Assembly (NCBI RefSeq): GCF_026262505.1
Contig: NC_067207.1
Span: 13,050,082-13,114,081, forward strand
Reading direction: 5' to 3'
Length of the DNA: 64,000 nt
Source of the DNA: Trichomonas vaginalis G3
Taxonomy: Eukaryota > Parabasalia > Trichomonadida > Trichomonadidae
The notes beneath the pieces were generated by a model, which was given only the letters and a program-made list of their open reading frames with translations, was not told the origin of the DNA and did not search any database. How positions within the stretch are numbered: the first letter of the stretch is position 1; the number at the start of each line of letters is the position of its first letter. Of this stretch, positions 19,811 through 29,910 are shown one piece after another. A program made the translations under genes and the position numbers.

Positions 19811-20009
19811 TGACGAAATTGTACAAAAATTTCCATTAATTTTAAAATTTTTGGAAAGTGACAAAATTTAAATAAGTTTTAATGAAAAAAGTTGTTAAGA
19901 CTTTTTTTCCATTAATATCAACGTTTTCACAATGTTTTACTATGAAAAGAGTTGTTCATCAAACATGTGTAAATGTATTGGTGAAGTTTTCACTCCGAAA
20001 CTGTAGCAT

Positions 20010-20300
20010 TTGATTGAGTTAAACAAGCTCCAATATTCACATCTTTTTTTCCAATTTCAAAAAGTGACAATCACAGATATCAATGCTGAAGACAAATACG
20101 GATGTACCCCTCTTCATTATACAGCCAGACATAATAGTAAAGAAACAGCCGAAATTCTTATTTCAAATGGAGCAGATATCAATGCTAAAACTAAAAATGG
20201 ATTGACCCCTCTTCATTATGCAGCCAATAATAATAGTCAAGAAACTGCAGAAATTCTTATTTCAAATGGAGCAGATATCAATGCTAAAGAATTATTTTAA
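20010..20300 (+). pseudogene. Ankyrin repeat remnant (two repeats)
   Basis: Two ankyrin repeats of the trichomonad type: DKYGCTPLHYTARHNSKETA with EILISNGADINAK, then NGLTPLHYAANNNSQETAEI with LISNGADINAK, stopping right after. No ATG opens the frame; the first in-frame start-like codon is TTG at 20010. Trichomonad ankyrin proteins usually have an N-terminal helical domain and many repeats, so this is most likely a fragment of a decayed gene copy. The matching repeats at DNA level (AAATGGAGCAGATATCAATG in both) show they are recent duplicates. Confidence 0.7.
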
Positions 20301-20931
20301 CATGTTTTAACATGCTTCGCGACTAAAAATATTAATTTTCTATTCTTATCAAGAATTCATTAATATAACAATGATCATATCATCAAGGTTCAGATGTTCA
20401 TTTTTAATTTTATATGTATAAAATAACACATGTAAATCCAAAAATATCATCTAAATTTGAATCACAATTTGAAATATACTAAATTTCAAAAGGAAACATT
20501 TTATTTATATGTTACTTAACACTCATGTGCTTATTCTCAAAAATATTCAGAATAATTTTATTATTTTTAACTTTGAATTTTTATTATGATTTTGTTCATT
20601 CATATGAATACATTCGTACAAACTATCGTTGTATGATAAATTAACATTTTTTGTGATTTTATCGTATTATTTGCTTGTCTTCTATAGATTAAATATTTCA
20701 ATTGTCATTTCAAGATATCAATTCAGAAAATTTATTTTAAATAAGTGTGACTAATTCCTTCTTCTACAAATTTATTTCAAAATTCAGTAAATCAATTAAA
20801 TTTTTTTGTAATATCCAGCAAATCTGCTACTATACAGTTAAAATCTGTGATATATCATGAAAGGAGTTCATGACTTGTGTATTCACCAATTACTCAATTA
20901 TTTAATTAATTAAAAAAAAATCTTCTCCTTA
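20301..20931. other. AT-rich host intergenic DNA
   Basis: About 630 bases with no recognisable gene or RNA. Ends at the left terminal inverted repeat of the 2.1 kb element. Confidence 0.6.
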
Positions 20932-21650
20932 CAGTATACGGAAAAAGTGGGTCTTAAAATCATTTTGGGTCTTATTTTTAACCGCAAAATTCCCACAATT
21001 TTGAATACTTTGGCAAAAAACTTGCAAAAACATAGCGTCTATATACTATGTATATTAAGATTTTGCAAAGTGTCAAAAAATAATTTTTTTTTTTTTAAAT
21101 TTTAGGGAGTTCGAAAAAAGTAATGATTGTAAGAGATGGGAAGTAGTTACGCTTGAAGTCGGAGCGGATATGAAAAGAATTTGTAGAGGCGCATATCTTG
21201 GTATGCAAAATTGAGACACTGTGTTGAAATCTACAAAATTCAAAATCTGACACAAGTCTCTCTGACCATATTAGACTCGTATTCTTTCTCTGTTGTATGA
21301 GATTTAATGAAAATGCTCGTTAATAGATACACATTTATTTAAAAATGATATCCGTTATTAAATCATATGCTCTGTGGACGCAGAAACTTGTGTTTTCGAC
21401 TTTGTAAGTTGGTAATGAGCGATACGAATGGGTCAGTTTTGTTAGTAAAGTAATCTGTGAAAAAATCGTTAATTGAACAATATGTAATAATATTTGAAAA
21501 TGAAGTAAACAGTATACTGAAATGTGCAGTATTAAGCGACTCTTTGACCTTGTAAGTTTTGATCAATTATGTAGCTGAAGGTATATTTGCAGGTAAGCAA
21601 GTTTGGGGAAAAATCTTATAGCTAAAAATAAAAATTGTATGAAATAATTA

Positions 21651-21713
21651 TGTGGTTCATTTGCTAACGTGCTTTATTTTTGGGGTCGGAAAACCCAGGT
21701 TCGAATCCGAATA
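21651..21713 (+). other. tRNA B-box-like sequence
   Basis: Contains GGTTCGAATCC, a perfect match to the internal B box of tRNA genes and tRNA-derived SINEs, preceded by GCTTTATTTTTGGGGTC. I could not fold a complete cloverleaf, so it is probably a remnant or chance match. Confidence 0.25.
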
Positions 21714-22852
21714 CATCTTATTTTTTCTTTTTTCATTATATCAATAAATTGTATTATCCCAAGAATTATTTTAATAAGAATCAATTTGGAATTTGATCCA
21801 TGAATAATATATTTCGTATTTAAATACTCATATTTTTGTAAAATAATCTTTTTGGTTATATTACAATCAAATTACAAAACAGTTATAAGATTTTTAATCC
21901 TAAATTCAAAATATTTGAACTTTGATCAATTTTAAACAATTTTGAGAAAGAAATATTGTTAATCGCTTAATATTCTTATGTATATAAGTTGATTATGCAG
22001 CTTGTGTCAAAATCCAATTTTTAATACCAATCTCATTTATTTTCAAATTATTTTTATTATTATAATCATGAGATCTGGTATTATATGAATAACATCACAT
22101 TTCAACATAAACGTGAATAAATTTCAAAATTGCAAAACAATCACCTCAATTTCTCTATTTATTCATATTAACTTATTTTCGATATACCCATTTAATTAGT
22201 TTCATGTATGTTAGCATGTGACAATAGATATTTGAAGCTTAAATAATGGATTGCCGAAGAAATTAACAAAAAATTCTTATATTTTTGATTTATGATCATA
22301 CAAACATAACAACTTACAACAAATATCATTATAATACATAATTACCATAGTTGTATCTCAAATTAAAAATAATATTATATTTGGATATTATTCTCAATAA
22401 TTTTCAATTTTGCTTTATATGAGATTCAAACAGACCATTAGATACATGTTATAACCAATCAATATTTTCATAAGAATAAAAATTTTTTAGAATATTGTTT
22501 TATGTTTTTTATAATTTACAGTCTATTTGTATCTACCTATCTTAAAATACATTTTATGTTTGTAATCGCTCTTCCACCTATAACAATATAGAACAATTCT
22601 GAAAATTTAAATGTTTTGATATGGATAATTCAGTTATACCAAGATTGACTAAGTCTCTTGGTATGAATAGTGAACTTGAGAACATTCATTGATTCATATT
22701 AATAAATTTGAGTCAAATTCACAAAATTATTATTAGAAAATTTAATTTATTCAATATATATGAGTAAAAACAGTTTACTTGTTTCTTACTAATAGCAATC
22801 TTCTATTTATTTTTCAAGTATAAAAAAAAGAAAAAAAGAAATGTGTGGCACT

Positions 22853-22919
22853 TAATTCGAACTCGGAACCCCAAAAATAAAGCCAATCCGGCGGTTTTAA
22901 CCGTTAGACTACACCTCAA
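22853..22919 (-). other. tRNA A/B-box-like sequence
   Basis: On the minus strand GAGGTGTAGTCTAACGGTTA matches a tRNA A box, followed by GGCTTTATTTTTGGGGTTCC and GAGTTCGAATT, a B-box-like segment. The central GCTTTATTTTTGGGGT is shared with 21651-21713. Acceptor and T stems do not pair well, so this reads as a decayed tRNA or tRNA-derived repeat, not a working tRNA gene. Confidence 0.3.
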
Positions 22920-23161
22920 TTTCATACGATGTTTATTTCACAGATATTTATGCAGCCCACCCTGTCAAAAAAATAAGACCAAAAGTGAGCTTAAGACCCA
23001 AATTTTCCGTATACTGTTAGAAAGGAGATGCATTATCCCTTCTGCTACGAAGCTTCACGAAAATTCTTAAGAATGCTAAAGAACTTTTTTTTCATCATAT
23101 GAATTCAGAGTTAAAAACAAAATATTATAATAAATATATCACAAAAATTCGTATAAGATTT

Positions 23162-25630
23162 TTAGACAGAATCATTATCATTGACAACGCCTCTCGGTGT
23201 CTTTCTAATTGTATTAACGATGACTTTAGACTTTCCATCATTAACTACCTTCTGAGTTATCAACTCAGCCTTAGAACCACTAATTCCAGAGTCCTTGATG
23301 ACAATCTTCTTGTGCACTTTCTGTTTCCTTCCCTTCTTGTGGTGGTCGTTGTCATTTGTATCCATGTAACTTGGTGCTTCTTTTCCACGTGCGAGTTCTC
23401 CTCCGTCATCAGTAGTATCTGAAATAGAGAAAGTCTCTGTTGCACTGACTTCCTTTGCGTTTGTAGATACTTTGAGTTTTGGAGGAGGAAGAGGAGGCTG
23501 ATACGAAATGTTGTCAGCGGCACGACTTCTCGCTTGCATTGGAGGAGCATCAGAAATTGTAGTGAGATCATCGTCATCAGGCAAATCCTTCTTAAGAGGA
23601 TTGTGGTCTTGGTTACGCGGCTTCAAAGGTAATCTCATCGCGTAGTTTTTCGGTGGCAAATTCAAGTCTCTCTCGCGTGCAGGCAAACCGAAGGAAGAGC
23701 CCTCGAAAGCACCGCCTCCGTATGATACGTTGCCACCTCCGCCTCCAAGCTTCTTTGCGGAGATGACGCCGTACATAGGAAGTTGTGGGAATTTGAGTGG
23801 CGGCGGTTTGACTTTTTGGACTGTATTTCCTTTGTTTCTCTTTGCGCCGCGGTCGTAGAACTGTCTGAAGAAGTCTCCGATTGCGACAGAGAAGTTCCAG
23901 CCGATTTGTGGTGGATATGTGATGTTTTCGATCAGATTTCCATCATAAACTTTTCTGAATTCTTGTGGATGAGAAAGAATGAAGTTGAAGACCTGGGCAA
24001 CGGCTGTGGCTGTCTTCTCTTGGGATGGAGCGGAATAAACAGGTAATTCGTCGGCTATGTCGCCGAGAGAGAAGAGAAATTCTTCCATTGTTGGGAGAAC
24101 ATGCTTAACAATGCGTTTGTTGGCGGATGCAAATTGATCTGGAAGTACTGCACCACGGAAAACGAATTTGAGCATGTTGCTGATCGTTTTGAGAAGTTCT
24201 GGATTCTTTGGAGTGTAATCTTCGAAAACTTGGGTTGGTTTGGCAATGACTTCGCATACAAATGTGATGCCGAAGATGGCGCCGAGGAGAAGATAGACGA
24301 ATCCACGTGAATTAAACTTCATTGCGGCGTATGAGCGGAGAATTGAAGCGAAATGACGAATCTGAATTGGAATGTATTGAGAGGACATTGTGATGTACTT
24401 GATTACTGAGAAGAAAAGCTTTTCGTCAAGTTTAGAATGAGAATCAATATAAACAACGAGTTTCTTCATGAAATTGTTGATGTAATCTGAAACAAAACGC
24501 TCGTAAAGTGCCATTGTGAAGCGGCAGAAGAAGTTACGGCCGGAAATAACCTCCATTGGGTTGCAATTATCATCTTCAAGGATGAAAGAGGCAACAGATG
24601 CGAAAACTGTATGAACCTTGCGGCTGTGGAGGGCAATTGTAAGAAGAGCGTCGGCAATTTCGTAAGGAGCGTCAAGTAACATGCATGTACGAAGAACTAT
24701 GAGGTCGTTGGCAATGCATGTCTCGTAGAAGGCGTTGTAAACAATATCTGGAATGTATGTATCGATTTTTGTAAAGAAATAAGGGAATGGAACCTCTTTC
24801 TTTTCTGTTTTATCGCTGGACTCTTCTTCTTCATCACTGCTGTTCTCACCCTTATACAAATGTGTCCATAATGGAACAACTTCTTTGTCAAGTGGTGTAA
24901 AATCAGCAATACGACCTGCATCGCCCTTTACAATGACGCTTTCCTCATTCTTTGACATAGCACAGGCTGATACAATGCCTTGAATCTTTGTAACAAATGT
25001 ACTTGTCTTCTTATCGTATCCAACAATGAAGAATTCGTTTGATTCGCGAAGAATGTATGCCCAATGGCCAGACTTGCCCTTGAACTTGCAAGGAGAAGCG
25101 GCAAGAAGAACTGGATTTTGAGCTGTTGGTTTGTTTGTCCAAACCTTTGGGAATAATACCCCTGAGAAGAATCTGAGCATTGCTGTTGGGTCATTAGCCT
25201 CAGAAACCATCTTAATTAAGATAGCAGCTAATGGCTCCATTGTATTTGAAATTCTTGGAATTGCAATAGGCCAAGCATTTGCAATTTGGAAGCAAGCCTT
25301 TTGTGGAATTTGTTGTGAAAGATATTGCGTGTAATCTACAATAGTTTGTGGTGGGCTGAAGACTTGTTCGCGTGGGACGTTATTAAATTCGTTTACAAAC
25401 ATTTTGTAAGATTCTGTGATTGGGATCTCCATATATGGTGGTATTTCTGAATAGCGAGGTGTTTTGAGGAATTCAGCAACTCTGTTGCCTAATTCTTCGA
25501 ATAATATAATTGGCTGGTTGTAAATATCATTAAGATACTGGCATGGTGCAACTCCTGCCAGAACATCTTGATGAGATTTACGCTCATCGGCTGTTTGTGT
25601 TTGTTGTTCAGTCGGTGCAGCGCTAGACAT
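23162..25630 (-). CDS. RasGAP-like domain protein, 822 aa
   Basis: An 822 aa host protein starting at the ATG at 25630. Residues about 295-500 have the helical pattern of a Ras GTPase-activating domain (IVLRTCMLLDAPYEIADALL, VISGRNFFCRFTMALYERFV, FVYLLLGAIFGITFVCEVIA), with candidate arginine-finger residues in the GRNFFCRF segment. Residues 180-240 look like a small beta domain (WAYILRESNEFFIVGYDKKT). The C-terminal 190 residues are low complexity, with Gly, Pro and Lys/Asp stretches. It should switch off a Ras-type small GTPase; the partner is unknown. The stop codon reads TAAAAA, so the TAAA that trichomonads use as a polyadenylation signal overlaps it. The family call is by eye. Confidence 0.55.
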   Translation of the reverse strand: MSSAAPTEQQTQTADERKSHQDVLAGVAPCQYLNDIYNQPIILFEELGNRVAEFLKTPRYSEIPPYMEIPITESYKMFVNEFNNVPREQVFSPPQTIVDYTQYLSQQIPQKACFQIANAWPIAIPRISNTMEPLAAILIKMVSEANDPTAMLRFFSGVLFPKVWTNKPTAQNPVLLAASPCKFKGKSGHWAYILRESNEFFIVGYDKKTSTFVTKIQGIVSACAMSKNEESVIVKGDAGRIADFTPLDKEVVPLWTHLYKGENSSDEEEESSDKTEKKEVPFPYFFTKIDTYIPDIVYNAFYETCIANDLIVLRTCMLLDAPYEIADALLTIALHSRKVHTVFASVASFILEDDNCNPMEVISGRNFFCRFTMALYERFVSDYINNFMKKLVVYIDSHSKLDEKLFFSVIKYITMSSQYIPIQIRHFASILRSYAAMKFNSRGFVYLLLGAIFGITFVCEVIAKPTQVFEDYTPKNPELLKTISNMLKFVFRGAVLPDQFASANKRIVKHVLPTMEEFLFSLGDIADELPVYSAPSQEKTATAVAQVFNFILSHPQEFRKVYDGNLIENITYPPQIGWNFSVAIGDFFRQFYDRGAKRNKGNTVQKVKPPPLKFPQLPMYGVISAKKLGGGGGNVSYGGGAFEGSSFGLPARERDLNLPPKNYAMRLPLKPRNQDHNPLKKDLPDDDDLTTISDAPPMQARSRAADNISYQPPLPPPKLKVSTNAKEVSATETFSISDTTDDGGELARGKEAPSYMDTNDNDHHKKGRKQKVHKKIVIKDSGISGSKAELITQKVVNDGKSKVIVNTIRKTPRGVVNDNDSV

Positions 25631-26045
25631 TTTTTATTAAAAACTTTTTTTTTCAGTTATGCGTTAGAAATGGAGTTATGATTTACAAATTTTCCTCCCT
25701 TTCAATGTGATTGAAAGATCATAAAAAGGAATATAAGTATACATGCTTAACATATAACTTTGCAAAAAGCCATTAGAATAGGCAAAATTTTAAATCAATA
25801 TTGATTATCTTATTTCTTTCAACTTGAATATCACAGAAGATGATTGGTGATATCTGATTTCATTCGTTTTGAATTGAGTTGTTACTACGTAAGTTGATTG
25901 TTTCAAGTGAATCACATTCCCAATTTTTTCGCCAAAATCTAGGAAATTCTGAAGGTAGAAAGGCAAGTGTTGACTGGGATACAAAATTCGGACTGATGTT
26001 ATCGAGATATAAATAATTTATAAGATACTTTCGAAATATCATAAG
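25631..26045. other. Upstream DNA of the RasGAP-like gene up to Maverick copy 2
   Basis: AT-rich, no gene seen. It holds the promoter region of the minus-strand RasGAP-like gene and the left insertion point of copy 2, which begins in an A tract. Confidence 0.5.
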
Positions 26046-26107
26046 AAAAAAAAAAAAAAAAAAAAAAAGGGAGTGGGGCCTCCAGGCACTTCGTGCCCTC
26101 TAGCCCC
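26046..26107. repeat. Left terminal repeat of Maverick copy 2
   Basis: A run of 23 A, then GGGAGTGGGGCCTCCAGGCA and CTTCGTGCCCTCTAGCCCC. It forms a nested hairpin: outer GGGGC/GCCCC, inner GGCAC/GTGCC. The mirror image lies at 50195-50251. Confidence 0.85.
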
Positions 26108-26161
26108 AAAGATGTTTAGTATGCAATGAGGTATAAAATGAGGTTTTTTTTTGGTGTTGTC

Positions 26162-26192
26162 GGGCTTCCAGGGGCTGCGCCCCTTCTAGCCC
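26162..26192. repeat. Second hairpin with changed inner stem
   Basis: GGGCTTCCAGGGGC-tgc-GCCCC, then TTCTAGCCC. Same loops and outer arms as the terminal repeat, but the inner stem is GGGGC/GCCCC instead of GGCAC/GTGCC, with both sides changed so that pairing is kept. It lies 55 bases inside the terminal repeat. Confidence 0.75.
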
Positions 26193-26253
26193 TTAAAATT
26201 TTTGAAAGTCGTTGCTGTTGACTTTTCGGTAGAGGACTCAAAATAGTATAACT

Positions 26254-26535
26254 ATGTCCGGACAAGTAAGGGTCTATCGTCGCTACAGTAAAGTTACGGG
26301 CGTTCAAAAGAAGTATACTTTGAGAGACTCTTTAGAAACTTTAGACGTTGTACATAACCATCCATGTTTTTACTTTACATCCGATAAAAGTGGTTTGGAA
26401 ACCGTTATGAGATGGTTAGAGGACATACATGACTATGAGTTTAGATACGATAAGATAGAATATGAGAGAGGTCCTATAAACCGGAGAAAGTGTCATATAA
26501 ACATCTGTCAAAAGCCTCTTTTTAACTTCACTTAA
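26254..26535 (+). pseudogene. Chimeric frame with methylase C-terminal fragment
   Basis: The first 22 codons (MSGQVRVYRRYSKVTG) are unlike anything else here. The rest (LRDSLETLDVVHNHPCFYFT to YERGPINRRKCH) is a fragment of the element's own adenine methylase, found complete at the opposite end of this copy. This shows exchange between the two ends of a Maverick, or between copies. Confidence 0.65.
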
Positions 26536-26536
26536 A

Positions 26537-28138
26537 ATGTCACGTAAGCTACGTAAGAATATACGTAAGAGGAAGAGAGCATTGAAACATCCAATAGTAA
26601 AACTAACACCACAACAACAGTTGCAACAACAAATGCTGAATGACCCCACTATGTTGCAACAAATGTCAAGCAACCCTATGCTTTTAAACCGAGTTTTTGG
26701 TGCACAGAGTGGAGGTTTAAGAGCGGCACTTTTAGCGAAAATGGCAGGCTATGGTGGAGCCGCAGACGGAACAGCCTATAACCCTCAAAGTCAAATGAAT
26801 TTGAGTTCACTCAAAAATCAAATAGCAGATGTCAAAAAGTCAAACATAGACATACAGAAGCAAATAGGTGAAAACGAAAAGAAACTAGAATACGACAGAC
26901 ACACAAAGAAACTCAATGAGTTAAACGTAGAGAAAAAGAAGAAAGAAGAACAACTGAAAGAACTAAGTACAGAGGAATATGCGAAAAAGTGTCAGAAAAA
27001 GCAGCAGAAGTAGCAAAAATGGAACAAGATGTTGTAAATTTGAAAAACCATACTACTCAATATAAAGTACTGAAAGATGAAGAGATAAAACAAAAAGCCC
27101 TGAAGACATATATGGATAGCGATGAGTATAAAAAAGAAGTTGAAGCAAATGTAAAGGCAGAAAAACTTTTACAGTTGCAAAACCAAACCGTACAGTATGA
27201 AAACTTAGCACAAGAAAGTAAAAATAACGACGCGGCTATGCAAAAGGCAATGAAAAGCGCAGAATATATAAAAGCTAACAATGACTGGTTAGATGCCCAA
27301 GCCAACGCTAAAGCAGCTCAGCTTATAGGGTCAATAAGGACAAAAATACAAGCGGATGAAGACAGTTCAAATGAAGCTTTAACAAATGCTGACTTTAAGA
27401 ACGCCTTCGAAGCTCTTCATAGTAAGGTGAAACAAGTGAACGACTTCTCATCTGAAAAAACTGAAGTCTGAAGGTTTCGACAACGAGTTAAGAGAAGTAG
27501 CACAAAATATGACGAAAATAACAGATGCAGCAACGAGACAGGCAGTTCAAAGTGCCTATGACGCCGTTAGAGCAACTGTTGTGGAAAGTCAAGAAAAAGA
27601 GTTACAACAGACCAAAACAGACCTAGTAAATGCTTTCTTAAAAACGAAAAGTCAGGTAGGACACTATGCTGCAGATGGAACATATGTGCCAGCTGGTGGA
27701 ACTTATATACCAGCTGGTGGAACTTATATACTAGCTAGTGGAACCTATATACCACCAAACCCTCCAAGAGAAGCACCTGCACCAGGACTACCTAAAACAT
27801 TTACATCGTCACATGGACACAGACACAGGCATGCACCAAAACCAACACAACAACAACAACCAGCACAACAACAACAACCAACACAACAACCAGCACCACA
27901 ACAACAACCAGCACAACAACCACCTCCACAACAGCACAGCAACAACCACAACAGAGCAAGGACATAAAAGAAGTAGAGAACAAGGAAACCAAAGAATTCT
28001 TAAAAATGCTTAAAGAAGACTATGGTTACCCAGATACTCTTGACTTTAGTGACAGATATAAAGAAGCTATTAGAAAGTTCAAGGAAGGAAATACTGACCG
28101 AACCTATTTAGCTTTATGGCTCAGCACCAAATGGATAT
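26537..28138 (+). pseudogene. Gln-rich coiled-coil Maverick protein region, broken
   Basis: A basic, Gln-rich N-terminus (MSRKLRKNIRKRKRALKHP) is followed by a long Lys/Glu/Gln coiled-coil, an AGGTYIPAGGTYI tandem repeat (about 27675-27755) and a PAQQQQP low-complexity tract (27840-27940). Function unknown. Its position just inside the terminal repeat and before the capsid genes suggests a particle-core or scaffold role; this is inference. Broken, in several pieces. Confidence 0.45.
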
Positions 28139-28204
28139 AATTTCAAACCTGGAAAATACAAGCTCGCTAAGGGATATGATTTAATAGCATATCATCCAAA
28201 TGAC

Positions 28205-29756
28205 ATGAACGAATTTACTCCGAGATATTTGGTGTCAGAGCTAAATGACAATTCAACTCTCTTCATGAAACGCGTAAAAAATAGAGACGGAACGAAAGAA
28301 GAAAGGTTTATGAGTCCGGATGACTTAGATAGGGAACTTGTTAAAAACGGTCTCGGAATATATGAAATGCCAGCAGATGAGGTACAAGAAACTCCACAGG
28401 AAGAAGTTCAGATACAACCAGACATGGAAGAAAATAGTTCAGCAACAACAGCTAGAAGAGCCTGAAGGAAACGAACAAGTCCCTCCTTTGGAAACTAACT
28501 TCACAGAACTAGATGAAGATTTGGAACAGCCGAAAAATCTTGACCCTCAACAAGAGTATGAGGTGAATATGGAATCTTTCCAAGAGTCTAAAAAAAATTC
28601 GGCTGACATAGTAGAAGAATATCGAAAAATGTTTGCCGACATACAAAAGACTCCAACACCAGATGAAAATATTCAGCATAGAATGGAAGTACTGAAAGAA
28701 AATGTACGCAAATACAACAACCCTTTTTACTTACGAGCATTTAACGTTCAATCTTTGGATGAACTCGGTGAAAATAAAAGGTTAAATTTCAACAAAACAT
28801 ATAGAAATGAAACATTGTTTAAAGTTCATTCAGAACCTAACCAAGATGGAAACAAACCTACTTTTGTTTCTGCAGACTATGGAACTACAATGAGATGGGG
28901 TCATAAAGCTAATCCGGATAGGTGGTTCATAAACTTACAACCACAATTCCAAGAAGTTGTAGACGCAATGGAAGTGAATGGTGAACCAGATATAGCTGGT
29001 ATTTTAAGCGCGGCTTTAATGCCATTGAAAGATATGAAAGATGCAGATATTTTGGACCAGTATGAAATGAACATGGCTGATGGAAATATAACACCTGACG
29101 TTCTAAAACATTTATCTCAAAGAACTACACAGAACCATAGAGATGGTATATTTGGTGAAGAGTTTAGAAAGAAAGTTAGGGAGAGAGAAGGAAGAGAACC
29201 TATTGTACATGACCTTGCAAACGAAAAGTTTGCAAAATGTCATAAAAAACTTACTTTGCAGACAATAACCGAGAAGGGATGAATATTTAAGAAAACTCAA
29301 ATGGACAGTCCAAATGAAATGTTAGTATTGAAAAACATGTTCCTTGACAAAATAAAACCAACTACAGAATAAATGACGCAAGACTGAAACTTTGGGTAAA
29401 AGCTTTCCATTCACAAAAGATATTGTTGGTAAATGGAAAGAAAACCAGAAATGGCTACAAAAACATATATTTGGAAACGAGCTTATTCCATATGGACAAG
29501 CTCTGTTTGAAGAGCTTGAACCGGAAACTCAGGAAAGAGTCATGCAAACAATACGCGAAGACTCAAATACAAACTATGACAAAATCTTTCTAGGATATAG
29601 GTTACCTGAGATGGGCGACCAGAGCCCAAAGGCAAAAAGGACATGGGAAATTTACAACATACTAGGTGAACATGAGGCAAAGATGCAACAACTTGAAGCA
29701 GAGGGCAAGTTACCAAAAGCGACACCAAAGAAGAAGAGAAGAGTAGAAACAAAGTG
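28205..29756 (+). pseudogene. Acidic Maverick protein region ending in an NLS-like tail, broken
   Basis: Recognisable stretches include FVSADYGTTMRWGHKANPDR and a C-terminal part ending KATPKKKRRVETK, which contains PKKKRRV, very like the classical SV40-type nuclear localisation signal. Family unknown. Expected Maverick parts not otherwise found here include the cysteine protease; I did not recognise a protease signature in this region. Broken. Confidence 0.4.
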
Positions 29757-29910
29757 AAAGTAGTGAAGAAGTAACTTCATCTAGTGAAAGTAGTGGCAAT
29801 GAAGGAAAAAGAAGAGTTAAAACTCAGTCAGGAAGAAAGTAAAAGCTTGGTCCACGTGGGTTCTATTATGACACATAAATCCAACTATTCTATATTTTTA
29901 CACATATGAA

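Larger units (their letters stand above)
20932..23016. mobile_element. Non-autonomous DNA element with 50-bp terminal inverted repeats, 2085 bp
   Basis: The left end reads CAGTATACGGAAAAAGTGGG with TCTTAAAATCA and GGGTCTTATTTTT; the right end, reversed, reads CAGTATACGGAAAATTTGGG with TCTTAAGCTCA and TGGTCTTATTTTTTT. Pairing extends for about 50 bases. TTA lies directly outside both ends (20929-20931 and 23017-23019), a possible 3 bp target duplication. The CAGTATACGGAAAA start resembles pogo/Tigger-type termini, while a 3 bp TTA duplication would fit PIF/Harbinger or CACTA types better, so the superfamily is left open. The interior is AT-rich without a transposase frame and contains two tRNA-like boxes. 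Confidence 0.65.

Noticed and set aside
19571-19864. Longer ubiquitin-like frame starting at 19864
   Set aside because: It begins at a TTG; the internal ATG at 19810 gives a ubiquitin-sized protein.
20010-20300. Ankyrin remnant as the second exon of a spliced gene
   Set aside because: No trichomonad-type intron 3' end (ACTAACACACAG) upstream and no plausible first exon seen.
22843-23070. 75 aa frame over the tRNA-like segment
   Set aside because: No protein likeness; overlaps the element end and tRNA-like boxes.
27745-27992. Cys/Val-rich frames on the minus strand
   Set aside because: Antisense shadow of a CAA-rich (poly-Gln) tract.
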